Source: Pseudomonas putida | Lineage (GTDB): Bacteria; Pseudomonadota; Gammaproteobacteria; Pseudomonadales; Pseudomonadaceae | DNA length: 64,000 nt | Assembly (NCBI RefSeq): GCF_016406145.1 | Contig: NZ_CP066306.1 | Coordinates: 2,790,001 to 2,854,000, forward strand | Reading direction: 5' to 3' | In this document: piece by piece, positions 45,095 to 53,439 of the stretch | How the letters are laid out: every line of letters begins with the position of its first letter | Position numbering within the stretch: position 1 is the first letter of the stretch | The notes under the pieces: model-generated | What the model was told of the DNA's origin: nothing | The model's database searches: none | What the model saw: the letters and a program-made list of their open reading frames with translations, nothing else | Position numbers and translations under genes: made by a program

Positions 45095-46142
45095 AACCTT
45101 GCTATTGATGGCCTGCCTGCTGCTGGCAGGGTGCGACCCGCCTGCGCCAGAACCCAAGAGTTATGCGGGCCTGGGCGACGATGCGGCGGCGTTCAGGCAG
45201 GTGATACCAGGGCATGCGCTGGAATTTCCACGTGACCATGGCGCGCATGGGGGCTTTCGTATCGAATGGTGGTACGTCACCGCCAACCTGCGCGATGCCC
45301 AGGGCCGTGACTGGGGTGTGCAATGGACGTTGTTCCGCTCGGCCTTGCGGCCTGGGCCTGAGACCTGGAACTGGAACAGCCCCAACCTGTGGATGGGCCA
45401 CGCCGCGCTGACCGGCCCGGGCGGCCACCAGGTCAGTGAAACGCTCGCGCGCGGTGGGGTTGGCCAGGCGGGCGTCGAGGCACAACCGTTCCGGGCGTGG
45501 ATCAACGACTGGTCGCTGCAGGGCAAACCCGGAGTCGACCGCCTGCAGATGCGGGCCAGGGGCCAAGGGTTTGGTTATGACCTTGCCCTCACCAGTGATC
45601 AGCCGCTGCTGCTGCACGGTGTGCAGGGTTACAGCGAAAAATCCGGCAAGGGCCAGGCGTCGTACTACTACAGCCAGCCGTTCTACACGGTTAGTGGCGA
45701 GGTCGAGCGCGAGGGGCAGCGGGTCGCCGTCACAGGGCAGGCCTGGCTTGACCGGGAATGGAGCAGCCAGCCGTTGGCCGCCGGGCAAAGTGGCTGGGAC
45801 TGGTTTTCGCTGCACCTGGGCACGGGCGCCAAGCTGATGCTGTTCCAGGTGCGCGAGGACCAGGGGCCGCCTTACCGCGCGGGCACCTGGGTCGATGCCC
45901 AAGGGCAGGCGCGTGCGCTGCAGGGCGGGCAGATCGAGCTGACACCGCTGGCCTGGACGCGGCAGGACAATGGCAAAAAGGTGCCCACCCGTTGGCGGGT
46001 CAAGGTGCCAGCGGTACAGGTGGATGTCGAGGTGGATGCGCTGGAGCCCAAGGCCTGGATGGGCACGCGCTTCCCTTACTGGGAGGGCCCGGTGCGTGTG
46101 GGTAAGGAGGGGCGTGGGTATCTGGAAATGACGGGCTATTGA
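45084..46142 (+). CDS. Lipocalin-like lipoprotein, AttH/CrtC family
   Basis: A 352-residue protein with a lipoprotein signal (MKAETLLLMACLLLAGC, lipobox LAGC, Cys17), so membrane-anchored in the periplasm. FRIEWWYVTANLRDAQG, WLDREWSSQPLA ... GWDWFSLHL and YWEGPV are hallmarks of the AttH/CrtC lipocalin-like family (carotenoid hydratase and ABC-linked AttH share the fold). The ATG overlaps the permease end by 11 bases, so the three proteins are co-translated. It likely accepts or presents the hydrophobic cargo of the exporter. Confidence 0.88.
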   Translation: MKAETLLLMACLLLAGCDPPAPEPKSYAGLGDDAAAFRQVIPGHALEFPRDHGAHGGFRIEWWYVTANLRDAQGRDWGVQWTLFRSALRPGPETWNWNSPNLWMGHAALTGPGGHQVSETLARGGVGQAGVEAQPFRAWINDWSLQGKPGVDRLQMRARGQGFGYDLALTSDQPLLLHGVQGYSEKSGKGQASYYYSQPFYTVSGEVEREGQRVAVTGQAWLDREWSSQPLAAGQSGWDWFSLHLGTGAKLMLFQVREDQGPPYRAGTWVDAQGQARALQGGQIELTPLAWTRQDNGKKVPTRWRVKVPAVQVDVEVDALEPKAWMGTRFPYWEGPVRVGKEGRGYLEMTGY

Positions 46143-46170
46143 GGTACTGCACCTGCCTGGGTGCAGTACC
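46143..46170. terminator. Bidirectional terminator-like hairpin between convergent genes
   Basis: Perfect 11-bp stem GGTACTGCACC-TGCCTG-GGTGCAGTACC starting immediately after the lipoprotein stop codon and 41 bases before the end of the convergent aldo/keto reductase gene. T-runs are absent. Confidence 0.6.
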
Positions 46171-46211
46171 TGTGGGGGCATCGGTATGCCGCTGGTGAGG
46201 CCCGGGCAGGC

Positions 46212-47207
46212 CTACTTGAAGCCCGTCACTGCATGCGGCACGTAGGGCGCTTGCAAGCGCTCCACTTCTTCGGCGCTGAGCTCGAACTGCAACGCGCCAA
46301 TCGCATCATCGAGCTGCGCCACCTTCGACGCGCCCACGATCGGCGCCGAAACCCCTTGCTTGCCCAGTACCCAGGCCAGCGCCACCTGCGCCATGGGCAC
46401 GCCACGCTCGCGGGCTATCTGTTCGACCACATCGATCACCCGGCCGTCCTCCACTTCGGTCTTCTCATAGAACGACCGGCCGGAAATGTCGGTACGGGTA
46501 CGTTCAGTCTGCTGGCCATGCGGGCGGGTCAGCCGGCCGCGGGCCATCGGGCTCCAGGGCATCAGGCCCACGCCCTGGTCCAGGCACAGCGGGATCATTT
46601 CGCGCTCTTCCTCGCGGTAGATCAGGTTGAGGTAGTTCTGCATCGACACGAAGCGGCTCCAGCCGTTGCTGGCCGCCACCTGCTGGGCTTTGGCGAACTG
46701 CCAAGCATACATCGAGGATGCGCCGATGTAGCGCGCCTTGCCGGCTTTGACCACATCGTGCAGCGCCTCCATGGTCTCCTCGATCGGGGTGTGGTAGTCC
46801 CAGCGGTGGATCTGGTACAGGTCGACATAGTCGGTCCCAAGCCGGGTGAGGCTGGCGTCGATGTTGGCCATGATCGCCTTGCGTGACAGGCCCTGCTCGT
46901 TGGGCCGGGTGCTGCCTTCCCACATGTTGGCCGGGAAGAACACCTTGGTGGCGATCACGGTTTCTTCGCGGCGGGTGAACGCCTTCAGCAGCTTGCCCAG
47001 GATCAGCTCCGAGGTGCCGGCCGAGTAGCTGTTGGCGGTGTCGAAGAAGTTGATGCCTTGCTCCACGGCGTGGCGGATGATCGGGCGGCTGTCGGCTTCG
47101 CCGAGGGTCCAGGGGTGGGTGCCGGCGCCCGGCTCGCCGAAGGTCATGCAGCCCAGGCACAGTTTCGAAACATCCAGGCCGGTGTTGCCCAACTTGACGT
47201 ACTGCAT
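46212..47207 (-). CDS. Aldo/keto reductase
   Basis: A 331-residue NADPH-dependent oxidoreductase with the AKR barrel. NFFDTANSYSAGTSE near 52 supplies the catalytic Asp and Tyr, IATKVF near 85 the Lys, and DLYQIHRWD near 128 the His. APIVGASKVAQLDDAI near the end binds the cofactor phosphate. The length fits the YajO/YhdN-like subgroup. The neighbouring minus-strand LysR gene upstream (47304) may regulate it. Substrate unknown; cytoplasmic. Confidence 0.93.
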   Translation of the reverse strand: MQYVKLGNTGLDVSKLCLGCMTFGEPGAGTHPWTLGEADSRPIIRHAVEQGINFFDTANSYSAGTSELILGKLLKAFTRREETVIATKVFFPANMWEGSTRPNEQGLSRKAIMANIDASLTRLGTDYVDLYQIHRWDYHTPIEETMEALHDVVKAGKARYIGASSMYAWQFAKAQQVAASNGWSRFVSMQNYLNLIYREEEREMIPLCLDQGVGLMPWSPMARGRLTRPHGQQTERTRTDISGRSFYEKTEVEDGRVIDVVEQIARERGVPMAQVALAWVLGKQGVSAPIVGASKVAQLDDAIGALQFELSAEEVERLQAPYVPHAVTGFK

Positions 47208-47303
47208 CTGCTTCTCCTCGGTGGTCGTTTGCGATGGGGGAAGCTTAGCGGGGCTGTGGGCGTGCGGAAATCCCGTATCGGTGCAGGCGAGCTCTGCAGA
47301 AAT

Positions 47304-48155
47304 TCACAAGCGCAGCAGTGGCTTGACCTGTTGCTGCAAAAAATCGGTGACGGCCTTGATGCGCGGTGTGTTGCGCACGTCTTCATGCACGGCCAGCCAT
47401 AGTTCGATGCTCATGGTCTGTGTTTCCTCCCCGATGGCCTGCAAGCCATGCTCCTGGGCCATGAATGCCGGCAGGCAGGCAATGCCGATGCCGCCGGCAG
47501 CGGCCTGGGCCTGGATGCGCAAATCGTTGCTTTGCACTACAAAGGGCTGGTGGTGGGTCTGGGCGAGCAGCCACTGTTGCTGCGCCGACTTGGCCTGGGA
47601 CTGGTCGTAGCCGATATAGCGCGGCGTGCTGGTGCTGCGCAGGTAGCCGGGGGCGGCGTACAGGCGGTAATCCAGGTAACCCAGCAGGCTGGCCACCAGG
47701 GTGGGCTCGCTGGGCCTGGCCAGGGCCACGCTGATATCGGCCTCGCGGCGCGCCAGCGAGGCGCGCGACTTGCTGCCGACCAGTTTCAGGTGCAGCTGCG
47801 GGTAGCGGTTGCACAGCGTGGCCAGGCGCCGCGCAATGAGGCTGCCGAGCAAGGCGGGCGGGGCGGCCAGTACCACCTGGCCTTCAACCTGCTGCTGGCC
47901 TGCGCTGGCGAAGTGTTCCAGGGCGAAGGAGGCCTGGGTCATCTGCTCGGCGTAATCGCCCACCCGGCGGCCTTGCTCGGTCAGCACGTAAGCCCTGGGG
48001 CGGCGGTCGACCAGCTTGAGGTTGAGCGCAGCTTCCAGTGCGGCGATGCGCCGGGCCACGGTGGCGTGGTCGACGCCCAGCTGCTTGGCTGCGGCCGACA
48101 GGGAGCCGGTGCTGATGAAGGCGCAGAAATGGCGCAGGTCTTCCCAATCGAACAT
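47304..48155 (-). CDS. LysR-family transcriptional regulator
   Basis: A 283-residue LysR protein: helix-turn-helix at about 4-62 (FDWEDLRHFCAFISTGSLSAAAKQLGVDHATVARRIAALE), effector domain 85-280. The ATG at 48155 is chosen since GAGG precedes it at 7 bases; the frame is open to 48233 without resemblance. It lies 96 bases upstream of the aldo/keto reductase on the same strand. The N-terminal wording (DWEDLRHF, the DHATVARRI helix) is that of the subgroup that often controls linked oxidoreductases. Confidence 0.92.
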   Translation of the reverse strand: MFDWEDLRHFCAFISTGSLSAAAKQLGVDHATVARRIAALEAALNLKLVDRRPRAYVLTEQGRRVGDYAEQMTQASFALEHFASAGQQQVEGQVVLAAPPALLGSLIARRLATLCNRYPQLHLKLVGSKSRASLARREADISVALARPSEPTLVASLLGYLDYRLYAAPGYLRSTSTPRYIGYDQSQAKSAQQQWLLAQTHHQPFVVQSNDLRIQAQAAAGGIGIACLPAFMAQEHGLQAIGEETQTMSIELWLAVHEDVRNTPRIKAVTDFLQQQVKPLLRL

Positions 48156-48210
48156 GGCGGGCCTCTGTGGTGGAGGGCCATGATAAAGCCTCTTGGCGAT
48201 TCCCACGAGC

Positions 48211-48297
48211 TGAGCCGGCTCCAATGCCGGCACACACGTTTCGCGTCCATTTCAAAAGCACCGCCATCGCTGCCGGAGCCGGCTTGCCGGCGGTGGG
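48211..48297. repeat. REP-like palindromes between divergent LysR genes
   Basis: GAGCCGGCTCCAATGCCGGC at 48212-48231 and GCCGGAGCCGGCTTGCCGGC at 48272-48291 share the GCCGGC core of the REP elements at 3441 and 58799. They occupy much of the 196-base gap between the two divergent regulators. Confidence 0.65.
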
Positions 48298-48351
48298 GCA
48301 ACACAAATAACTGATGCTAGGATGGCTGCCTCTCCTTACCCGGATACCGCC

Positions 48352-49263
48352 ATGCAGCCCCTCGACCACCTGTCCTTGCACCTGTTCATCGTGGTCTGCG
48401 AAGAGGGCACCATCGCCCGCGCCGGTGAGCGGGCGTTCATGGCGCCTTCGGCTGTCAGCAAACGTATCTCGGACATCGAAGCGCGCTTTGGCACCACGCT
48501 GCTCAAGCGCAGTAAGCGCGGGGTCGAACCCACCCCGGCAGGGCTTGCCCTGTTGCGCCATGCCCGCGGCCTGACCCGGGCCATGGAGCGCCTCGACAGT
48601 GAGCTGAGCGAATACGCCGAGGGCGCCCGGGGGCATGTGCGGGTGCTGGCCAATGTCTCGTCGATCATGGAGTTTCTGCCCGAGGAACTGTCGGCCTTCA
48701 TGCTGGAAAACCCGTTGATCCAGGCCGATATCGAAGAGCGCTTCAGCCCCGATGTGGTCCGTGGCGTGGCGGAGGGCAATGCCGACCTGGGTATCTGCAG
48801 GAAGTCCACCGCAGTCGGCGGCCTTGAGTTCGTGCCTTATCGGCAAGACCACCTGGCGGTGGTGGTCGGTGCCAGCCACCCGCTGGCAGCGCGCAGCAGC
48901 ATTGCCTTTGCCGAAACGCTTGGCTACGAGCACCTAGGGCTGTCGGCGTTCGCCACGTTGAACAGTTTCATGTGCAAGAGCGCCGAGGCAGCTGGCAAGG
49001 AATTGCGTTTTCGCTCGTACGTGTCGTCGTTCGATGCGGCCTACCGGCTGGTGCAGTTCGGCCTGGGCCTGGCGGTGTTCCCGCAGGAGGCGGTGGCGCG
49101 TTATGCGCCACTGTTCGACTTGCGGGTGATCCCGCTGACCGATGACTGGGCGTTGGGTGAGTTCGTCATCTGCATGCGTGACCGGCACGCGCTGTCGCTG
49201 TCGGCGCGGCGCCTGCTGGACCACTTGCTGCTGCGCGCGCCGGCCTGGCAGGCCATGCCCTGA
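48352..49263 (+). CDS. LysR-family regulator of the HMG-CoA lyase-like operon
   Basis: A 303-residue LysR protein. Helix-turn-helix: LSLHLFIVVCEEGTIARAGE, then FMAPSAVSKRISDIEARFG (residues 5-60). Effector domain 90-295. The ATG at 48352 fits the usual LysR start; the ATG at 48322 is in frame, and neither has a strong ribosome site. The lyase gene follows 101 bases downstream on the same strand, so it probably activates that operon in response to the organic acid degraded there. Confidence 0.9.
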   Translation: MQPLDHLSLHLFIVVCEEGTIARAGERAFMAPSAVSKRISDIEARFGTTLLKRSKRGVEPTPAGLALLRHARGLTRAMERLDSELSEYAEGARGHVRVLANVSSIMEFLPEELSAFMLENPLIQADIEERFSPDVVRGVAEGNADLGICRKSTAVGGLEFVPYRQDHLAVVVGASHPLAARSSIAFAETLGYEHLGLSAFATLNSFMCKSAEAAGKELRFRSYVSSFDAAYRLVQFGLGLAVFPQEAVARYAPLFDLRVIPLTDDWALGEFVICMRDRHALSLSARRLLDHLLLRAPAWQAMP

Positions 49264-49264
49264 T

Positions 49265-49287
49265 ATCCATCGCGGCTGACGATGGAT
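49265..49287 (+). terminator. Hairpin after the LysR gene
   Basis: ATCCATCG-CGGCTGA-CGATGGAT, an 8-bp perfect stem immediately after the stop codon; a TCTTTTCT stretch follows 20 bases later. Possible terminator separating the regulator from the lyase operon. Confidence 0.45.
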
Positions 49288-49364
49288 CAGCCCGTGAAAG
49301 ACGTCTTTTCTGCCCGCCATGCTGCTCTTAGTCTGGCCACACGCTTCAGACAGAGAGCCCCCTG

Positions 49365-50273
49365 ATGACAACAATAACAATCAATGAAGTCGGCCTGCGC
49401 GATGGCCTGCAGAGCCTGCAGACGGTCATGCCGACTGCCGCCAAGCTGCGCTGGATCGACAGCGCGTATGCCGCTGGCGTGCGCCACATGGAAGTTGCCT
49501 CGTTCGTGCCGGCCAGGCTGTTGCCGCAGATGGCCGACGCCAAACAGGTGGTCGCCCACGCACTGACCTACCCGGGCCTGCTGGTTACGGTACTGGCCCC
49601 TAACCTGCGCGGTGCCCAGGATGCACTGGAGTCTGGTGCGCAACGCGTCGTCGCCCCGGTGTCGGTAAGCAACGCCCACAGCATGGCCAACGTACGCCGC
49701 ACGCCGCAGGAAATGGTTGAGGAGCTGGGGCGCATGTGCCAGCTGCGCAGCGAGATGGGCCGGCATGACGTGCAGATGATCGCCGGCATGTCAGTGGCCT
49801 TCGGCTGCACCCGTCAGGGTGATGTGCCGCTGGGTGACCTGTGCGCATTGACACGCCAGGTGATCGAGGCGGGTTGCGACCTGGTGTCGCTGGCCGATAC
49901 CGTCGGCTACGCCAACCCCGGGCAGGTAGCCAAGGTGATCCAGGCGGTGCGGGGCATTGCCGGGGAGCGCCTGCGCGCCGCGCACTTCCACGACACCCGT
50001 GGCCTGGCGCTGGCCAACAGCCTGGTCGCCGTGCAGCAAGGTATCCGCGAGCTGGACGCCTCGCTGGCCGGCCTTGGCGGTTGCCCGTTCGCGCCAGGTG
50101 CCTCCGGCAATACCGTGACCGAAGACCTGGTGTTCATGCTGCAAAGCATGGGTTACGACACCGGCATCGACCTGCAGGCATTGATCGACTCACGCCAGGT
50201 ACTGCGTGATGCCTTGCCCGATGAACCTCTGTACGGCGCGCTCGCCCGCGCCGGCCTGCCGCTCAACTACTAA
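49365..50273 (+). CDS. Hydroxymethylglutaryl-CoA lyase family protein
   Basis: A 302-residue TIM-barrel lyase of the DRE-TIM group. NEVGLRDGLQSL near 6 supplies the catalytic Arg-Asp pair, HFHDTRGLALAN near 206 the metal His residues, and GLGGCPFAPGASGN near 236 the active-site Cys loop characteristic of HMG-CoA lyase. It cleaves 3-hydroxy-3-methylglutaryl-CoA, or a related branched hydroxyacyl-CoA, to acetyl-CoA and a ketoacid. First gene of an operon with a CoA-transferase 11 bases downstream that can make its CoA thioester substrate. Confidence 0.92.
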   Translation: MTTITINEVGLRDGLQSLQTVMPTAAKLRWIDSAYAAGVRHMEVASFVPARLLPQMADAKQVVAHALTYPGLLVTVLAPNLRGAQDALESGAQRVVAPVSVSNAHSMANVRRTPQEMVEELGRMCQLRSEMGRHDVQMIAGMSVAFGCTRQGDVPLGDLCALTRQVIEAGCDLVSLADTVGYANPGQVAKVIQAVRGIAGERLRAAHFHDTRGLALANSLVAVQQGIRELDASLAGLGGCPFAPGASGNTVTEDLVFMLQSMGYDTGIDLQALIDSRQVLRDALPDEPLYGALARAGLPLNY

Positions 50274-50284
50274 GGGCTACCCGC

Positions 50285-51478
50285 ATGTCCAGACTCCCCT
50301 TGGACGGCATTCGTGTCGTTGAGATTTCGCACATGGTCATGGGCCCCACCTGCGGCATGATCCTCGGTGATCTTGGCGCAGAAGTGATCAAGATCGAGCC
50401 CACCCGTGGCGATGGCACACGGCGCTTGCTCGGCGCAGGCGCCGGGTTTTTCCGCACCTTCAACCGCAACAAGCAATGCATCGCCGTGGATGTGGAAACG
50501 CCCCAGGGCCGGGATGCCGTGCTGGCGCTGATCGACACGGCCGATGTGTTCATCGAGAACTTCAAGCCAGGGCGCATGCATACGCTCGGCTTTGACTACA
50601 CCGCCCTGCGCGAGCGCAACCGGCGGTTGATTTACGCCTCGCACAAGGGCTTTCTCAGCGGCCCTTACGACAATCGGCTGGCTCTGGATGAAGTGGTGCA
50701 GATGATGGCGGGCCTGGCCTACATGACCGGGCCGGTGGGGCGGCCGCTGCGTGCGGGCAGTTCGGTGAACGACATCATGGGCGGCATGTTCGGGGCCATC
50801 GGGGTGCTGGCCGCGCTCAACGAGCGCAACAGCACCGGCGTTGGCCGCGAGGTACAGAGCGCACTGTACGAGAACTGCGTGCTGCTGGCCGCCCAGCACA
50901 TGCAGCAGTTTGTGGTCACGGGGGAGGCGGCAGCGCCAATGCCCAACCGTATCAGTGCCTGGGCCATTTATGATGTGTTCACCTTTGCCGGGGGCGAGCA
51001 GATGTTTGTCGCCGCCACAGGGGAGGGGCAGTGGCAGGCGCTGTGCACCGTGCTTGGCCAGGCGGCATTGCGCGACGACCCCACCCTGGCCAGCAACAAC
51101 GACCGGGTGTTGCAGCGCCCGCGTTTGCTGGCGCACCTGGCCGAGGTATTCGCCACACTTGATGCGCAGCAACTGGCGGTCGAGCTTGAGGCCAATGGCA
51201 TCCCCTTCGCGCCGATCCGTCGCCCGGAGGAGCTGTTCGATGACCCCCACCTGATGCAAAGCGGGGGCATGGCCGACCTCACCCTGGAGGACGGCAGCAG
51301 CACGCCGATGCCACTGCTGCCGCTGGCGCTCGATGGCCAGCGCCTGCAACCGCGCAGGCCGATCCCGCGTATCGGCGAGCACACCCAGAAAGTCATGCGC
51401 GAGCTTGGTTACAGCGATGCGCACATTGCCGAGCTGTGCGCCGCAGGCGTGCTCAAGACTGACGAGCAGGAGCGCTGA
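50285..51478 (+). CDS. Class III (CaiB/Frc-type) CoA-transferase
   Basis: A 397-residue family III CoA-transferase. The LDGIRVVEISHMVMGPTCG opening, AEVIKIEPTRGDGTR, FNRNKQCIAVDVETPQGRD, and the catalytic Asp in ALDEVVQMMAG near 140 are visible. It moves CoA from a donor such as succinyl-CoA to a carboxylic acid. With the adjacent HMG-CoA lyase it would convert free 3-hydroxy-3-methylglutarate or a similar diacid to acetyl-CoA plus a ketoacid; this substrate is inference. The next gene starts 2 bases downstream. Confidence 0.93.
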   Translation: MSRLPLDGIRVVEISHMVMGPTCGMILGDLGAEVIKIEPTRGDGTRRLLGAGAGFFRTFNRNKQCIAVDVETPQGRDAVLALIDTADVFIENFKPGRMHTLGFDYTALRERNRRLIYASHKGFLSGPYDNRLALDEVVQMMAGLAYMTGPVGRPLRAGSSVNDIMGGMFGAIGVLAALNERNSTGVGREVQSALYENCVLLAAQHMQQFVVTGEAAAPMPNRISAWAIYDVFTFAGGEQMFVAATGEGQWQALCTVLGQAALRDDPTLASNNDRVLQRPRLLAHLAEVFATLDAQQLAVELEANGIPFAPIRRPEELFDDPHLMQSGGMADLTLEDGSSTPMPLLPLALDGQRLQPRRPIPRIGEHTQKVMRELGYSDAHIAELCAAGVLKTDEQER

Positions 51479-51480
51479 AA

Positions 51481-52005
51481 ATGGCCATCTACCGATACGA
51501 CACGCTTGTCCCTAACCTGCACCCGGAAACCTTCGTTGCCGAGCAAGCTACGGTGATCGGCGATGTCACGCTGGCGCAAGGCGTTAGTGTGTGGCCGCAA
51601 GCGGTGCTGCGCGGCGACAATGAACCGATCCACATTGGCCAGCACAGCAATGTGCAGGAGGGCGCGGTGCTGCATGCCGACCCTGGTTTCAACCTGACCG
51701 TGGGCAGTGGCGTGACCATCGGCCACCAGGCGATGCTGCATGGCTGCACGATTGGCGATGGTGCACTGATCGGCATACAGGCGGTGGTACTCAACGGCGC
51801 GGTCATCGGCCGCAATTGCCTGGTGGGGGCGGGTGCCATCGTCACCGAAGGCAAGGTCTTCCCCGACAATTCACTGATCCTCGGTGCACCTGCCAAAGTG
51901 GTGCGTGAGCTGTCGCCAGAGGCCATCGCGCACATGCACGCCAATGCCGCTGACTACGTGCGCAAAGGCCAAGCCTGCAAGGAAAAGCTCGTGCGTATCG
52001 GCTAA
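51481..52005 (+). CDS. Gamma-carbonic-anhydrase-like hexapeptide protein (PaaY-like)
   Basis: A 174-residue left-handed beta-helix protein. Repeats run from VIGDVTLAQGVSVWP to KVFPDNSLILGAPAKVVR. Metal-binding histidines appear in LHADPG, IGHQAMLHGC. The family includes gamma-carbonic anhydrases and the PaaY thioesterase, which rescues CoA from dead-end thioesters. Given the CoA-transferase and lyase just upstream (2-base gap), a thioesterase-like proof-reading role is more likely than CO2 hydration, but that is inference. Confidence 0.9.
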   Translation: MAIYRYDTLVPNLHPETFVAEQATVIGDVTLAQGVSVWPQAVLRGDNEPIHIGQHSNVQEGAVLHADPGFNLTVGSGVTIGHQAMLHGCTIGDGALIGIQAVVLNGAVIGRNCLVGAGAIVTEGKVFPDNSLILGAPAKVVRELSPEAIAHMHANAADYVRKGQACKEKLVRIG

Positions 52006-52007
52006 CC

Positions 52008-52030
52008 CCCTTCAGTGGCGCCCTGAAGGG
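52008..52030 (+). terminator. Hairpin between the hexapeptide gene and the MFS gene
   Basis: CCCTTCAG-TGGCGCC-CTGAAGGG directly after the stop codon, without a T-run. Possibly an mRNA-stabilising or attenuating structure within the operon rather than a full terminator. Confidence 0.4.
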
Positions 52031-52070
52031 CGCCGCCGCTCTCCAATAATTACAAGAATGGAGATCCACC

Positions 52071-53387
52071 ATGGTTGCCTTGACCGGTGTTCTGGCGCGT
52101 GAGCGCAATGAGCGTCACATCAATGAACTGCTGCTGTACCGGCGGGTGGCCTGGCGCATCATGCCACTGGCCATCATCTGTTTCCTGTTCTCCTATTTCG
52201 ACCGCATCAACATCAGCTTCGCCAAGACCCAGATGCAGGCCGAGCTTGGCCTGAGCGACGCGGCCTACGGGCTGGCCGCGAGCATGTTCTTCATTGGCTA
52301 CGTGCTGTTCGAGGTGCCGAGCAGCCTGGGCCTGAAGCGCTACGGCGCGCCGGCGTGGATCTGCCGGATCATGGTGTCCTGGGGGCTGGCTACTGCGGCT
52401 CTGGTATTTGCCTATACCCATTACACCCTGTACTTCCTGCGTTTTCTGATCGGCGTGATGGAGGCTGGTTTCGGGCCGGCCATCCTGTTCTATCTGGCCT
52501 GCTGGTTCCCCCGCAAGCACCTGGCGAAGATGAACGGGCTGTGGTTTCTGGCTGTGCCCTTGGCTGGCGCGGTTGGCGGCCCTGCGGCGGGCTTTTTGCT
52601 GGGGACCATGGACGGTGTGCTGGGCCTTGCCGGCTGGCACTGGCTGTTTCTGATGTCGGGCTTGCCGTGCGTGGTGCTGGGCGTGTTGGTGCTGTGCAAG
52701 CTCGATCGCGACATTGCGTCGGCCAAGTGGCTGACCCTTGAAGAGAAAGCCCTGTTGCAGGAAAACCTTGCCCAGGACAAACGCGCGGACAAACCGGTGC
52801 TGGGTTCGCTGTGGCGGGTGCTGCTGACCCGAGAGGTGGCGATCATGGCGTTCATCTACTACGTGATCAAAAGCGCGTCCTATGGCCTGAATTTCTGGAT
52901 GCCGCACCTGATCAAGTCTTCAGGGGTACAGGACATGCTGTGGGTCGGTGTGTTGTCTGCGCTGCCTTATGCGGTGGCGTGCGTCGGTATGGTGCTGCTC
53001 ACCCGGCGCTCGGACCGCACCGGCGAGCGCAAGCGCTACCTTGTGTACTGCTTGCTGGCCGCAGCCGTTGGTTACTTGCTCGCGTGCCTGTTCTCGGGCT
53101 CGTCTTGGGCGATGATGGCGGCGCTGGTACTGGCGACAGCGGGTACGTTCATTGCCATCCCGATCTTCTGGACCATCCCGCAGTCGACCTTCTCCGGGTT
53201 GGCGATTGCAACCGGTACCGCGGCAATCAACTCCGTGGGCCAGCTCAGCGGCATCGTGGCACCGGTGATGGTGGGGCAGATCAACGACATCACAGGCAGC
53301 ACATACATGGGCATGCTCTCGATTGCACCGCTCATCCTGCTCGCCTGCCTGGTGGTGATGCGCTACGTCAGAAACCCCAAGGTCTGA
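52071..53387 (+). CDS. MFS transporter, anion:cation symporter (phthalate permease-like) family
   Basis: A 438-residue inner-membrane carrier with twelve predicted helices. The opening RRVAWRIMPLAIICFLFSYFDRINISFAKTQM is the ACS-family signature. LKRYGAPAWICRIMVSWG and the FGPAILFYLACWFPRKHLAKMNGLW segment are also typical. Members import organic anions such as phthalate, glucarate or tartrate with protons. Placed between the CoA-transferase/lyase genes and an OprD-type porin, it probably imports the diacid degraded by that operon. Paralogous in type to kguT at 61865. Confidence 0.92.
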   Translation: MVALTGVLARERNERHINELLLYRRVAWRIMPLAIICFLFSYFDRINISFAKTQMQAELGLSDAAYGLAASMFFIGYVLFEVPSSLGLKRYGAPAWICRIMVSWGLATAALVFAYTHYTLYFLRFLIGVMEAGFGPAILFYLACWFPRKHLAKMNGLWFLAVPLAGAVGGPAAGFLLGTMDGVLGLAGWHWLFLMSGLPCVVLGVLVLCKLDRDIASAKWLTLEEKALLQENLAQDKRADKPVLGSLWRVLLTREVAIMAFIYYVIKSASYGLNFWMPHLIKSSGVQDMLWVGVLSALPYAVACVGMVLLTRRSDRTGERKRYLVYCLLAAAVGYLLACLFSGSSWAMMAALVLATAGTFIAIPIFWTIPQSTFSGLAIATGTAAINSVGQLSGIVAPVMVGQINDITGSTYMGMLSIAPLILLACLVVMRYVRNPKV

Positions 53388-53439
53388 ACCTGGCAAGCCC
53401 TTGACGCTGAACAACAAGAACAATAACAAGGCATAACCC

